A stretch of DNA of 64,000 nt from Promicromonospora sp. AC04 (GCF_003058225.1 NZ_QBUG01000002.1:186001-250000), one strand, 5' to 3'; numbered from the stretch's first letter, positions 7,669-17,010 are shown. Program-made: numbers and translations. The notes: a model not told the origin generated them from the sequence alone.

Positions 7669-9981
7669 TCAGCCCTCCCGCTGCGCGCCCGCTGCCTTCC
7701 GGCGGGACACCCTGACCAGGGCTACGCCCAGTGCCACCAGGACGCCGGCGACCAGCACCACGGAGCCGACGGTCGCGCCCGTCGCGGCCAGGCCGTCCGG
7801 GCCGGGCTCCGGACCGGCCGACGGGTCAGGACCCGGGTTGGGGGTCGGGCTCGGCGCCTGAGCCGTGCTGAGCACGAAGTCGAGCCCGGTGACCTCGACG
7901 TCGGCCACCTCGAAGGTGATGGTGTCCTCGCCGTCCACCACGTACCCCTCCCCGGGGTGCACGACGGCGGTGTACGACCCGGGCGGCAGGTTGATGGCCC
8001 AGGCGCCGTCGTCGTCAGTGGTCGCGGTGTTGATGGTCCCGCCGTCGGCGTCGGTCACCGTCACCTCCGTGTCCGGCACGGGGGCGCCGTCCGCGTGCGT
8101 GACGGTCCCGCCGGCGGGCCGCTCCGACGGCTCGACGGGCGCGCTGGTGACCGCGAAGTCCTCCTCGAGCCAGTTCTCGCCGGCTCCGGTCACGGCGACT
8201 GACCGCTCCGTGACGTCCGCCGTGTAACCGTCGGGCACGGTGAGGGTGACCGTGTAGTCGCCCTGCGGCAGGTCGCCGACGAAGTACCCGCCCGCGGCGT
8301 CGGTGACGAGCGTGACCGGCCCGTCCGGACCGGCCACCGTGACCGTCGCGCCCGGCACCGGTTCGCCGGCGGAGTCGGTGACCGTGCCGCCGATGGAGCC
8401 GGGGTGCGACAGCGCGAAGTCGACGTCGGTCAGGTCCTCGGTGCTGACGGTGACGTCCTGGGTGGCCGGGCCGTCGGCGAGGTAGCCGTCCGGCACCGTG
8501 ATGCTCACCGTGTGGTCGCCCGGGGGCACCTCGTCGAACAGGTAGGTGCCGTCCGCGGCCGTCGTCGTGCTGACCGTCCCGTCCGGGCCCGTCCGGGTCA
8601 CGACGACCCCGGCGACGGGGTCGCCGCCCGCGGTCACGGTTCCCGTGAGCAACGGCGGCGCCTGGATGACGAAGTCGTTGCCCGTGCTGGGCTCCTCCTG
8701 GCCGACCTCCACCGTGATGCCGTCCGGCACCGTGCTGACGGTGTAGCCCTCGGGCAGCTCGCTCACCGAGAACGTGTAGTCCTGCGGCTGGTCGTTGTCG
8801 ACGTCCCACGCGACCTGGTCGATCAGGTACTGGCCCGCCGAGCTCGTCACGGCCGTGAGCGGCGCGCCCCCGCCGACCGGCGTGAGGGTGACGGTCGCGC
8901 CGGGGACGGGCGTGCCGTCGTCGGTCAGGACCGTGCCGCTCACGGCGACCGGCTCGATGTCGCGCGCGGCGAAGTCGACGCCCGTGGCGTCGGCGGAGGT
9001 GAGGTCGATCTCGGCGACCACCCGGTCGCCGTACGTGACGAGCCCGAACGGGTGCTCGCCGCCCGCCTCCGGCAGGTCGGTCAGCTCCACGCTGTAGCCG
9101 GGCGCGGCGGTGTAGCCGGGGAAGATGTACTGGCCGCTCTCGTCCGACGTCGTCGTGGCGAGCTCCGCGCCGTCCGGGCCGAAGAGGGTGAGGGTGGCGC
9201 CCGGCAGCACGCCCTGCGGCGCGCCGGCGTCGTCGACGAAGTTGACGGTCCCGGCGATGTCGCGCGCGAGGGAGGCGAACCACGTCTGGTACACGGGGAA
9301 GCCGCTGCGCTGGTAGAACTCGATGGTCAGGGTCTTGATCGGCGTCGTGGGCCGGAACCAGCCGGTGGCGCCGGACGTGTCGTTCGCGGCCACGTTGCCG
9401 AGCACCGTACGGGTGGCCGGGTCCCAGGTCGGCACGTCCTCCGGTACGCCCGTGCAGGACGGCGACCCCGCCGCCGTGCAGTAGTTGAAGCCGCCCTGCC
9501 ACCCGAGCTCCGCCCCGGAGAGCGGTCTGCCGTCGGCGGCGTGCGCGGTGACGATCGCGCGGTCCGCGTCGATGTCGCCGAGCACGAACGCCCAGCCGGC
9601 CGCCGGGGTCGGGCGCTCGAACGTGTAGGTGGTGGTCGACGGCGACGTCGGCCGGTCGGCCTGGGGGCGCAGGTTGAGGTACTGCTGGTCGCGGCTCGAC
9701 CCGTAGTCCTCGCCCGGCGGCGTCGCCTGGCTCAGCCACGAGGACGCGCCGGAGATAACGCCGACGCCGCCGCGCGAGTCCGAGGTCACCGACGCTGCCG
9801 GGAAGCCGCCGGCCGGGAGCTGCATGGTCGTGGACCAGGCTCCGGCCGAGCCGGTCAACGGGTCCCAGTCGGCCCAGCCGGCGGTTGTCGCCGCCGACGC
9901 GGACATCGTTGGAATGACGGCGCCAAGAGCGACGAGCACGGCCGCCGCGAGTGCGCCCAGGCCCGCTGGGGTGCGCTTCAC
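7669..9981 (-). CDS. Wall-anchored surface protein with CnaB/SpaA-type repeats
   Basis: A 770-residue exported protein. The GTG at 9981 gives a twin-lysine/arginine-type signal peptide (residues 1-31, ending ASA). An N-terminal domain of about 220 residues (WADWDPLTG to YQTWFASLARD) is followed by five or six repeats of the CnaB/carboxypeptidase-regulatory fold, each with a GTV....G.PVPGATVT signature and a DG.Y.F..VP.G.Y motif. The C-terminus has LAATG, a hydrophobic span and RVSRRK, a sortase signal of the LAxTG (class E) type. It is probably an adhesin or pilus-like structural protein displayed on the wall. No sortase gene is nearby. It is divergent from the LacI gene. Confidence 0.85.
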   Translation of the reverse strand: MKRTPAGLGALAAAVLVALGAVIPTMSASAATTAGWADWDPLTGSAGAWSTTMQLPAGGFPAASVTSDSRGGVGVISGASSWLSQATPPGEDYGSSRDQQYLNLRPQADRPTSPSTTTYTFERPTPAAGWAFVLGDIDADRAIVTAHAADGRPLSGAELGWQGGFNYCTAAGSPSCTGVPEDVPTWDPATRTVLGNVAANDTSGATGWFRPTTPIKTLTIEFYQRSGFPVYQTWFASLARDIAGTVNFVDDAGAPQGVLPGATLTLFGPDGAELATTTSDESGQYIFPGYTAAPGYSVELTDLPEAGGEHPFGLVTYGDRVVAEIDLTSADATGVDFAARDIEPVAVSGTVLTDDGTPVPGATVTLTPVGGGAPLTAVTSSAGQYLIDQVAWDVDNDQPQDYTFSVSELPEGYTVSTVPDGITVEVGQEEPSTGNDFVIQAPPLLTGTVTAGGDPVAGVVVTRTGPDGTVSTTTAADGTYLFDEVPPGDHTVSITVPDGYLADGPATQDVTVSTEDLTDVDFALSHPGSIGGTVTDSAGEPVPGATVTVAGPDGPVTLVTDAAGGYFVGDLPQGDYTVTLTVPDGYTADVTERSVAVTGAGENWLEEDFAVTSAPVEPSERPAGGTVTHADGAPVPDTEVTVTDADGGTINTATTDDDGAWAINLPPGSYTAVVHPGEGYVVDGEDTITFEVADVEVTGLDFVLSTAQAPSPTPNPGPDPSAGPEPGPDGLAATGATVGSVVLVAGVLVALGVALVRVSRRKAAGAQREG

Positions 9982-10086
9982 ATCGCCACGGTAAGAGACG
10001 ATCCGTCTCGCCGCGCGGCGGCGGATGCAGACACATCGTGTTTGCCATCGGCCCGGCAACTGTGGCAAATTGGCACCAGGCAGTCA

Positions 10087-10100
10087 TGGAAACGTTTCCA
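10087..10100. promoter_or_regulatory. LacI-type operator, perfect palindrome
   Basis: TGGAAACGTTTCCA is a perfect 14-bp palindrome with the central CG step typical of LacI/GalR operators. It lies 14 bp upstream of the GTG of the LacI-family gene, so autoregulation of the operon is likely. A 7-bp inverted repeat (TTTGCCA 10041-10047, TGGCAAA 10063-10069) lies further upstream. Confidence 0.8.
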
Positions 10101-10114
10101 CGGAGGACGGCAGA

Positions 10115-11197
10115 GTGGCCACGATCAAGGACGTCGCAGCACTGGCGGGGGTATCCCTCGGCACGGCATCACGGGTGCTGAGCGGCAGCAGCCAGACCTC
10201 CCCCGACTCGCGGGCCCGCGTCACGGCGGCCGCGGAGCAGCTCAAGTACATCGCCAACGGCCCCGCGCGGTCGCTGCGCCGCTCCCGTACCGAGGTGCTC
10301 GGCCTCCTCGTGTCCGACATCCGCAACCCGTTCTTCTCCGAGCTCGCCCACGCCGCCGAGCGCGAGGCGCAGCGGCGCGGCTACACGGTGCTGCTCGCCA
10401 ACGCCGACGAGGACGCCGCCCAGGAAGCCGCCTACCTGCGGACCTTCGCCTCCCAGCGCATCGACGGCCTGCTCATCGCCCCGCAGGGCTCGGACCTGAC
10501 CCGGCTCCAGGCCGTGCGGGACTCGGGCCTGCCGCTGGTCTTCGTGGACCGGTCGGTCGACGGCATCGACGTGCCCACGATCAGCACCGACAACGCCGAC
10601 GGCGTGCGGCGCGCCCTGACCTGGCTGCACGGCCGGGGCCACCGGGAGGTGGCGTTCGTCGGCGGACCGCCCGGGATCTCGACCGGCAGCGAGCGCCGCG
10701 CGGCCTTCCTGCAGATCCGGGACGAGCTCGGCCTCTCCGCCGACCCGCGCCTCCTCGCGCACGGCGACTTCCGGGCCGAGAGCGGCGTGGAGGCGATGCG
10801 GGCGGTGCTGGCCTCCGGCGCGCGCCCGACGGCGGTGCTCAGCGCCGACGGCCTGATGACCCTGGGGGTGGCCCACGCGCTGCGCGAGGAGCCCGCCCGG
10901 TCGCTCGGCGCCATCGAGATCGTGTCGTTCGACGACCTCGACTGGTTCTCTCTCGTGTCGCCGCCGATCTCCGCGGTGCGCAATGACGCCACGGCTATCG
11001 GCCGGCTGGGGGTCGGGGCGCTGGTCGACATCATCGAGGGGCGTCCTGCCGCGTCGCGCAGGGTCGAGACGTCGTTCGTCGACCGGTCGGGCGAGGCGGC
11101 TGGGTCGGCTGGGTCGGCTGGGTCGGCTGCGTCGAGCGACGCGGCCGCGTCGGACGACCCGGCCGCGTCGGACGACCCGGCCGGGGCGGGCGCATGA
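10115..11197 (+). CDS. LacI-family transcriptional regulator
   Basis: A 360-residue regulator of the adjoining sugar operon. The HTH (IKDVAALAGVSLGTASRVLSG) spans residues 3-23 and is followed by a hinge helix and a periplasmic-binding-protein-like sugar domain to about residue 325. The GTG at 10115 is fixed by GGAGG at 10102-10106. The last 35 residues are a low-complexity tail of GSA and ASDDP repeats absent from normal family members. The stop overlaps the kinase start (ATGA). The inducer is probably a pentose or related sugar or its phosphate, inferred from the downstream kinase and RpiB. Confidence 0.92.
   Translation: MATIKDVAALAGVSLGTASRVLSGSSQTSPDSRARVTAAAEQLKYIANGPARSLRRSRTEVLGLLVSDIRNPFFSELAHAAEREAQRRGYTVLLANADEDAAQEAAYLRTFASQRIDGLLIAPQGSDLTRLQAVRDSGLPLVFVDRSVDGIDVPTISTDNADGVRRALTWLHGRGHREVAFVGGPPGISTGSERRAAFLQIRDELGLSADPRLLAHGDFRAESGVEAMRAVLASGARPTAVLSADGLMTLGVAHALREEPARSLGAIEIVSFDDLDWFSLVSPPISAVRNDATAIGRLGVGALVDIIEGRPAASRRVETSFVDRSGEAAGSAGSAGSAASSDAAASDDPAASDDPAGAGA
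11099..11179 (+). repeat. Coding tandem repeats at the LacI C-terminus
   Basis: Three identical 9-bp units (11099-11125) encode AGS repeats, then two identical 18-bp units (11144-11161, 11162-11179) encode AASDDP. They lie 15 bp before the ATGA overlap with the kinase gene. Confidence 0.88.
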
Positions 11198-12165
11198 CGG
11201 TACGGGTCACCGTCGTCGGCAGCATCAATGCCGACACGTCGCTGCGCCTCGCTGCCCTTCCGGGGCCGGGCGAGACGGTCCTCGCGCAGGAGGCGTCGAG
11301 CTCGCTCGGCGGCAAGGGCGCCAACCAGGCCGTCGCTGCCGCCCGCGCGGGCGCGCGGGTGCGCATGGTCGGCGCGGTCGGCGTGCACGACGGCGAGCAC
11401 CTCGCCGACGCCCTGGCGGCCGAGGGCATCAACACCGGTCTGCTCACACGCTCGGAGCGCGCGAGCGGCCGGGCCCTGGTGCTCCTCGACGACGCCGGTG
11501 AGAACTCCATCATCGTGGTCCAGGGGGCCAACGCCGCGATCGACGACGCCGCCGTCCGCCAGGCCTGCTCGGAGCTCTCCCCCGGCGACGTCCTGGTGCT
11601 CCAGCACGAGATCCCCGCTGCGACGTCGCGGCTCGCAGCCGCGACGGCTTCCCGCGCCGGGGCGACGGTCATCTGGAACGCGGCGCCCGCGCCGACCCGG
11701 TCCGCCGACCTCCTTGAGCACGTCGACCTGCTCGTGGTCAACGAGCACGAGCTCGACGCGGTCGCGCGGCTGCTCGGCCTCGGGCCGTCGGGTCCCGGCC
11801 AGGACATCACCGCCGTCGCCGCGCGGCTCGGCACCGACGTCGTCTGCACGCTCGGGCCGGCCGGGGCGCTCGTGTACCGCTCGGGCGTGCTCACCCAGGT
11901 GCCCGCCCCGACCGTGACCGCCGTCGACACGACCGCGGCCGGCGACACGTTCGTCGGCTACCTCGCGGCGTCGTGGCACCTGCCCCTGGCCGACGCCGTC
12001 CGCAGGGCCGCCGAGGCCGGCGCCCTCGCCGTGACGCGCCACGGGGCGGCCACCTCGATCCCCACCCTCGCGGAGGTCGAGCACCGGCTCGCCGGCGCCC
12101 GGACCGAGATCAGCCAGACCCTCGCCGCCCAGGCAGGCACCCCGACAGGAAGGAACGATCCATGA
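11194..12165 (+). CDS. PfkB-family carbohydrate kinase, ribokinase-like
   Basis: A 323-residue sugar kinase of the ribokinase/PfkB family. Signature 1 (GGKGANQAVAAARAG) lies at residues 39-53, and signature 2 with the catalytic base (DTTAAGDTFVG) lies near residue 245. It overlaps the LacI stop by ATGA and is itself overlapped by the RpiB gene (ATGA at 12162-12165), giving a tightly coupled regulator-kinase-isomerase unit. It probably phosphorylates a pentose or other small sugar on its primary hydroxyl. The exact sugar is not evident, and ribokinase is only the nearest textbook activity. Confidence 0.9.
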   Translation: MTVRVTVVGSINADTSLRLAALPGPGETVLAQEASSSLGGKGANQAVAAARAGARVRMVGAVGVHDGEHLADALAAEGINTGLLTRSERASGRALVLLDDAGENSIIVVQGANAAIDDAAVRQACSELSPGDVLVLQHEIPAATSRLAAATASRAGATVIWNAAPAPTRSADLLEHVDLLVVNEHELDAVARLLGLGPSGPGQDITAVAARLGTDVVCTLGPAGALVYRSGVLTQVPAPTVTAVDTTAAGDTFVGYLAASWHLPLADAVRRAAEAGALAVTRHGAATSIPTLAEVEHRLAGARTEISQTLAAQAGTPTGRNDP

Positions 12166-12623
12166 GAGTCGCACTCGGAGCCGATCACGCAGGCTTCCCG
12201 CTCAAGGACCAGGTCCGCGAGGCGATCGAGAGCCTCGGGCACACGGTCGTCGACTGCGGCACCGACAGCGCCGACCCGGTCGACTTCCCCGACATCACCC
12301 AGGCCACGTGCGCGCCCGTGCTCGCCGGCCAGGCCGACCGGGCCGTCCTCGTCTGCGGCACGGGCGCGGGCGCCATCATGGCGGCCAACAAGATCCCGGG
12401 CATCCGGTGCGGGCTGGCCAACGAGCCCTACTCGGCCCACCAGGCGGTCGAGCACGACGACGCGAACGCCATCGCCCTCGGCGCGTGGCTCGCGCCGCGC
12501 GCCTTCGTCGCCGACATCGTCCGCGAGTTCCTGGACGCCACGTTCGACGACGACGCCGACACCCGCCGGCGTGTCGCCAAGCTCAACGCCCTCGACGACC
12601 TGATGCCCACCACCGGCGACTGA
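12162..12623 (+). CDS. rpiB: RpiB/LacA/LacB-family sugar-phosphate isomerase
   Basis: A 153-residue isomerase. It has the N-terminal GADHAGF phosphate-binding motif, the catalytic-cysteine segment VCGTGAGAIMAANK near residue 66, and the conserved NEPYSA and HDDANA stretches. The family interconverts aldose and ketose phosphates, such as ribose-5-P and ribulose-5-P. Actinobacterial members also serve allose, erythritol or other minor sugar pathways. The GTGIG loop of classic RpiB reads GTGAG here, which may point to a different sugar. It is co-translated with the kinase, and an MHS permease follows 51 bp downstream. Confidence 0.9.
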   Translation: MRVALGADHAGFPLKDQVREAIESLGHTVVDCGTDSADPVDFPDITQATCAPVLAGQADRAVLVCGTGAGAIMAANKIPGIRCGLANEPYSAHQAVEHDDANAIALGAWLAPRAFVADIVREFLDATFDDDADTRRRVAKLNALDDLMPTTGD

Positions 12624-12674
12624 CCGTCGCCGTTCTCCCGAAAACGATCCTGAACCACGGTCAAAGGAGATCAC

Positions 12675-14003
12675 ATGTCCACCACTACATCCGCGCCACG
12701 GCGCTCCCCGCTCGGGTCCAAGGACCGCGTCAAGACCGCCGTCGCGGCCGCCGTCGGCACCAGTGTCGAGAACTACGACTTCGTCGCGTTCGGCACCGCG
12801 TCGGCGCTCTACTTCGGCGCCGTCTTCTTCCCCGAGAGCGACCCGCTCGTCGGCACGCTGCTCGCGTTCGCCACCCTCGCGGTCGGGTTCGTGATGCGTC
12901 CCCTCGGCGGGGCCGTCGGCGGGTACCTCGCCGACCGGTTCGGCCGGAAGCCCGTCCTGGTCGGGGCCATGATCGTCATGGGCGGGGCCACCGTCCTGAT
13001 CGGTCTGCTGCCGACGTACGCACAGATCGGCGCCACCGCGCCGGTGCTGCTGGTCATCATCCGCATGATCCAGGGCCTCGCCTTCGGCGCCGAGTGGGGC
13101 GGCGCCATCACCATGGCGTACGAGCACGCCCCTTGGCACCGCCGCGGCATGTTCGCGGCCATCCCCCAGTCGGGCAACCCGCTCGGGATCGCGCTCGCCA
13201 GCGGCATGTTCGCGCTCAGCGCCAACCTCGAGGGCGACTGGAAGTGGCGCACGCCGTTCCTGCTCAGCGCCGTGCTGGTCGTCGTCGCGCTCGTCGTGCG
13301 GTCGCGCCTGTCCGAGTCCCCCGAGTTCCAGGAGGCAGTCGCGACGGGCAAGACCGAGAAGAACCCGTTCCTGGCCACCCTCCGGAACGACTGGCGGGGC
13401 ATCCTGCGCGTCATCGCGCTGCGGGTCGTCGAGTCCTTCGCCTACTACTCGACCGCGACCTACCTGCTCAACTACATCTCGGAGCGGGACCCGGAGGTCC
13501 GGCCCACGGCGCTCGGCGCGATCACCGCCGCGAGCATCCTGGCCATCGTGGTCACCTTCCTCGCGGGCTCGCTCACGGACCGCATCGGACGGCGTCCGAT
13601 CTACATCGCCGGCTGCATCGCGGCGATCCTGTTCGCGTTCCCGATGTACCTCATGGCCAACCAGGGCGGCCGCGGGATGGTCATCGCCGTCTTCATCATC
13701 GGGATCGGCCTGATCCACGCGGCGCTCACCGGGACCCAGGGCTCGCTCCTGACCGAGCAGTTCCGCACCGCCACCCGTACCTCTGGCGCGTCCCTCGGCT
13801 ACCAGCTCGCCGCGGCCCTTGGCGGGTTCGCGCCGCTCATCGCCGCCGCGCTGGTCGGCGCGTTCGGCTGGCCGGGCGCCTCGGTCCTGTACCTGGGCGC
13901 CGCCGTCATCGGCCTCGTCGGGATCCTGGTCACCAAGGAGACCTGGCCCCGGGCGGAGCGCGAGCGGGTCGGCGCGCTCGTCGAGGCCGAACGCCGGCGC
14001 TGA
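12675..14003 (+). CDS. MFS transporter, metabolite:H+ symporter (MHS) family
   Basis: A 442-residue inner-membrane transporter with about 12 hydrophobic segments. The MFS loop 2-3 motif (GYLADRFGRKPVL) and its loop 8-9 counterpart (GSLTDRIGRRPIY) are clear, and the VGTSVENYDF start and EWGGAITMAYEHAP segment are typical of the MHS subfamily (ShiA, KgtP, ProP). AAAGGAGA precedes the ATG. It is the last gene of the LacI-kinase-RpiB operon and probably imports the sugar or polyol. MHS permeases more often carry acids, so the substrate is uncertain. A 31-bp stem-loop follows. Confidence 0.9.
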   Translation: MSTTTSAPRRSPLGSKDRVKTAVAAAVGTSVENYDFVAFGTASALYFGAVFFPESDPLVGTLLAFATLAVGFVMRPLGGAVGGYLADRFGRKPVLVGAMIVMGGATVLIGLLPTYAQIGATAPVLLVIIRMIQGLAFGAEWGGAITMAYEHAPWHRRGMFAAIPQSGNPLGIALASGMFALSANLEGDWKWRTPFLLSAVLVVVALVVRSRLSESPEFQEAVATGKTEKNPFLATLRNDWRGILRVIALRVVESFAYYSTATYLLNYISERDPEVRPTALGAITAASILAIVVTFLAGSLTDRIGRRPIYIAGCIAAILFAFPMYLMANQGGRGMVIAVFIIGIGLIHAALTGTQGSLLTEQFRTATRTSGASLGYQLAAALGGFAPLIAAALVGAFGWPGASVLYLGAAVIGLVGILVTKETWPRAERERVGALVEAERRR

Positions 14004-14053
14004 CACCGGCGCCGTCGACCCACGCCGTCGACCCACGCCGTCGGCCCGCGCCG

Positions 14054-14129
14054 AAGTCCGCTTCGAGCAAGCACTTGGGCATGCATTCGCTGTCGGAAGC
14101 ATGCCCAAGTGCTTGGTGGAAGCGGACTT
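14054..14129. terminator. 31-bp stem-loop between convergent genes
   Basis: Arms 14054-14084 and 14099-14129 pair over 31 positions with two mismatches around a 14-nt loop. It lies between the MHS gene and the convergent lactonase-like gene. It is probably a bidirectional terminator of the long-stem, T-tract-free kind seen in GC-rich actinobacteria. Confidence 0.75.
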
Positions 14130-14146
14130 TCGCGAGAGCGGCCGGC

Positions 14147-15205
14147 TCAGCCGCCGTTCGACTGGCGGATGCCGTCGGCGAGCGCCTCGAACTCGTAGAC
14201 GAACCCGCCCGCCGACCCGCTGACCGTCATGTACGCGTCGGTGGTGCCGGGCTTGATGGCGATGTTGGTCGCCGAGGTCAGCCCCTTCACCTTGGACGGC
14301 AGCGAGACGGTTGTGAGCAGCTCGCCGACGGGGCTGTAGACGAACACCTTCGCCTGGCCGTGGACGCCCTGGTAGACGTTCCCGTCGGCGTCCACGGCGG
14401 TGGAGTCGACCTGGCTGTGCCCGCCGCTGAAGTAGATGGCGGGGTAGGCAGTGGTCACCTCCGTCCGGTCGGCGTCGAGCCCGAGGTAGTCGACCCGGTT
14501 CCCGGTGTTGTGGCTCACCCACAGGCCGGCGAAGTCCGGGGTGAACGAGATGCCGTTCGGGGCGGGCAGGTCGCCGGCGAGGACCGTCGCCTCGGCGGTC
14601 TCGCCGTCGATCCGCACCACGCGGCCCTGCGGCTCCCACGTGGGGTCCGCGTAGCCGGTCGTGTCGGTGACGAAGAGGTTGCCGGACTCGTCGAAGGCCA
14701 CGTCGTCCGGCCGCATCGGCAGGCCGTCGACGTCGCCCGAGAAGAAGGTCCGCGGGTCGTCGCCGTCGGCGGTGATGCTGTCGATCCCGCCGCTGGCGAA
14801 GTCGGTGAGGTACAGCCGCCCGTCGGCCGGGCTGAACTGCGCGGACGTGTACGCGCTGTCCTCGTCCGTGAAGACGGGGGCGACGTCGCGCGCCTCGACG
14901 TCCACCCGCAGCACCTTGGGCTCGCCGGGCGGGGCGGTGACGTCCACGACGAACAGGCCGCCGTCCGGGCCGAAGGTCGGCCCCTCCAGCAGGGTCATTC
15001 CCGTGGCCTCGTGGATCGCGGTCACCTGGGTGACCAGCTTCGCCGTGCGCTCGGGCGCCGGCTCGTGGGGCCGCCCGCCCACACCGGACGCGCCCGCTGC
15101 GTCCGCCGTCGCGGGGTCGGCGCACCCGAGCAGCAGGCCGACGGCGACGAGCGCCGGCAGCGCGCCCAGGACGGAGGACCGGATCGGCACTATCTGGTTC
15201 CCCAT
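14147..15205 (-). CDS. SMP-30/gluconolactonase-like lipoprotein
   Basis: A 352-residue exported beta-propeller. The N-terminus has a signal peptide with lipobox LLLGC (cysteine near residue 28), followed by a Pro/Ala-rich spacer. The repeat elements GPTFGPDGGLFVVD, DDVAFDESGNLFVTD and APNGISFTPD are those of the SMP-30/gluconolactonase/LRE family, whose members hydrolyse lactones or act as binding propellers. The start codon overlaps the stop of the upstream monooxygenase (TCAT on the plus strand), so the two proteins are translationally coupled. A lactonase role following Baeyer-Villiger oxidation is inferred. An exported lactonase paired with a cytoplasmic oxygenase is unusual. Confidence 0.8.
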   Translation of the reverse strand: MGNQIVPIRSSVLGALPALVAVGLLLGCADPATADAAGASGVGGRPHEPAPERTAKLVTQVTAIHEATGMTLLEGPTFGPDGGLFVVDVTAPPGEPKVLRVDVEARDVAPVFTDEDSAYTSAQFSPADGRLYLTDFASGGIDSITADGDDPRTFFSGDVDGLPMRPDDVAFDESGNLFVTDTTGYADPTWEPQGRVVRIDGETAEATVLAGDLPAPNGISFTPDFAGLWVSHNTGNRVDYLGLDADRTEVTTAYPAIYFSGGHSQVDSTAVDADGNVYQGVHGQAKVFVYSPVGELLTTVSLPSKVKGLTSATNIAIKPGTTDAYMTVSGSAGGFVYEFEALADGIRQSNGG

Positions 15206-17010
15206 CACTCCGCCGCCACCAGGACGTCGCTCAGCTCGCTCGCGCGCCACTCCCGCAGCAGGCGGTGGAACGCGACCGGCCCCGGCCCGTAGGCGAAGCT
15301 GGGCCCGGTGCTCGCGCCCTCCCGGTTGTAGTAGCCGGGAGTGCACTCCGCCTGGAAGGCGCTGTGGTCGTGGGCGGAGTCGCGAATGGTCTGGGCCCAG
15401 TCGTCCTGCGCCTGCTCCGTGGGCTCGACGTAGCGAGCGCCGACCGCGCGGCTCTCGCCGATGACGGCGGCGATGTGCTCGGCCTGCTCCTGCAGGATGT
15501 GCACGAAGTTCACGGAGTTGGCGTTCTGCACGGCTCCGAGGTGGAAGAGGTTCGGGAACCCGTGGCTGTAGAACCCGTGCAGCGTCCTGGGGCCGCGGCC
15601 CCAGGCCTCGAGGAGCTGCCGGCCGCCCCGGCCGGTCACCGGCATGGTTCCGGACAGGACGCCGGAGACGCCCACCTCGAACCCGGTGGCGAAGATGACG
15701 CAGTCCACCTCGTACTCGACGTCGCCCACGACGATGGCCGTCTCCGTCATCCGGGTGATCCCGCCGAAGTCCGCGGTGTCGACGAGCGTGACGTTCGGCC
15801 GGTTGAACGTCGGCAGGTAAGCGTCGCTGAACGTCGGCCGCTTGCACATGTAGCGGTACCAGGGCTTGAGCAGCTCGGCGGTCGCGGGATCGGTGACCAC
15901 CTCGTCGACCCGGGCCCGGATCTCGTTCATCTTCGCGAGGTCGACGAGCTCGTCGATCCGCTCGCGCTCCTCGGCGGACACGCTCGTGTCGACGGCGCCC
16001 GAGACGACCTTGCGCTGCAGCTGCGCGGTCGAGGTCCAGCCATCCCCCGTCAGGTCCTCGCCGACGGGCTCACCGGAGACGACGGCGAGGAAGTTGTCCA
16101 TGCGCTCCTGCTGCCAGCCGGGCGTCAGCGAAGCGGCCCACGCCTGGTCGGTGGGGCGGTTGTCGCGGACGTCGACCGACGAGGGGGTGCGCTGGAAGAC
16201 GAGGAGCTGCTCGGCGTCGCGCGCCACGAACGGGATGACCTGCACGCCGGTGGCGCCCGTACCGACAACGGCCACCTTCTTGTCGGCGAGCCCCGTGAGG
16301 CCGCCGAACTGGTCGCCGCCGGTGTAGCCGTAGTCCCACCGGCTCGTGTGGAACGTGTGGCCGCGGAACGTCTCGATCCCGGGAATGCCGGGGAGCTTGG
16401 GCTCGGTGAGCGTGCCGGAGGACGTGATCACGTAGCGGGCGCGCATGCGGTCGCCGCGGTCGGTCTCCACCACCCACTCCGCCGCCGCCTCGTCCCAGCT
16501 CAGCGCGGTCACCCGGGTCTGGAAGACGGCGTCGCGGTACAGGTCGAACTTTGTGGCGATCGCCACGGCGTGCTGCCGGATCTCCTCGCCGGGCGCGTAG
16601 CGCCACTCCGGCACGGACCCGACCTCCTCCAGGAGCGGCATGTACACGTACGACTGGATGTCGCAGTGGATGCCGGGGTAGCGGTTCCAGTACCAGGTCC
16701 CGCCGAAGTCCCCCGCCTCGTCCATCATCCGCAGGTTCTCGACGCCGGCCTGGCGCAGGCGTGCGCCGGTGACCAGTCCGCCGAAGCCGCCGCCGATGAC
16801 CAGCACCTCGACGGAGTCCGTCAGCGGCTCGCGCTCAACGCGCGGGGTGTAGGGGTCCGTGGCGTAGTAGCCGAAGGAGCCGGCCGCGCGGCGGTACTGG
16901 GCGGCGCCGTCCGGCCGGATGCGCCGGTCTCGTTCAGCCGCGTACTTCGCGCGGAGCGCGTCGACGTCGAGCTCCTCGATGGTCTGCGTCGCCTGGGAAG
17001 AGGTTGTCAT
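15205..17010 (-). CDS. Flavin-dependent Baeyer-Villiger monooxygenase
   Basis: A 601-residue class B flavoprotein that inserts an oxygen into ketones to give esters or lactones, using FAD and NADPH. The first Rossmann motif (VIGGGFGGL) is near residue 75, the Baeyer-Villiger fingerprint FRGHTFHTSRWD near residue 218, and the second Rossmann motif VVGTGATGVQ near residue 245. The conserved NRYPG is also present. The N-terminal extension of some 65 residues is like that of cyclohexanone/phenylacetone-type enzymes. The ATG at 17010 has AAGGGG before it. It is coupled to the lactonase-like gene and divergent from a MarR regulator, its likely repressor. Confidence 0.92.
   Translation of the reverse strand: MTTSSQATQTIEELDVDALRAKYAAERDRRIRPDGAAQYRRAAGSFGYYATDPYTPRVEREPLTDSVEVLVIGGGFGGLVTGARLRQAGVENLRMMDEAGDFGGTWYWNRYPGIHCDIQSYVYMPLLEEVGSVPEWRYAPGEEIRQHAVAIATKFDLYRDAVFQTRVTALSWDEAAAEWVVETDRGDRMRARYVITSSGTLTEPKLPGIPGIETFRGHTFHTSRWDYGYTGGDQFGGLTGLADKKVAVVGTGATGVQVIPFVARDAEQLLVFQRTPSSVDVRDNRPTDQAWAASLTPGWQQERMDNFLAVVSGEPVGEDLTGDGWTSTAQLQRKVVSGAVDTSVSAEERERIDELVDLAKMNEIRARVDEVVTDPATAELLKPWYRYMCKRPTFSDAYLPTFNRPNVTLVDTADFGGITRMTETAIVVGDVEYEVDCVIFATGFEVGVSGVLSGTMPVTGRGGRQLLEAWGRGPRTLHGFYSHGFPNLFHLGAVQNANSVNFVHILQEQAEHIAAVIGESRAVGARYVEPTEQAQDDWAQTIRDSAHDHSAFQAECTPGYYNREGASTGPSFAYGPGPVAFHRLLREWRASELSDVLVAAE

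Noticed and set aside
11958-15292. Open frames of about 1,000 codons on both strands opposite the rpiB-permease-lactonase genes
   Set aside because: They are Arg/Gly/Ala/Pro-rich, match no family and mirror the GC-biased third positions of the real genes. The same holds for long antisense frames at 8404-10986, 19520-22543 and 4782-6446.
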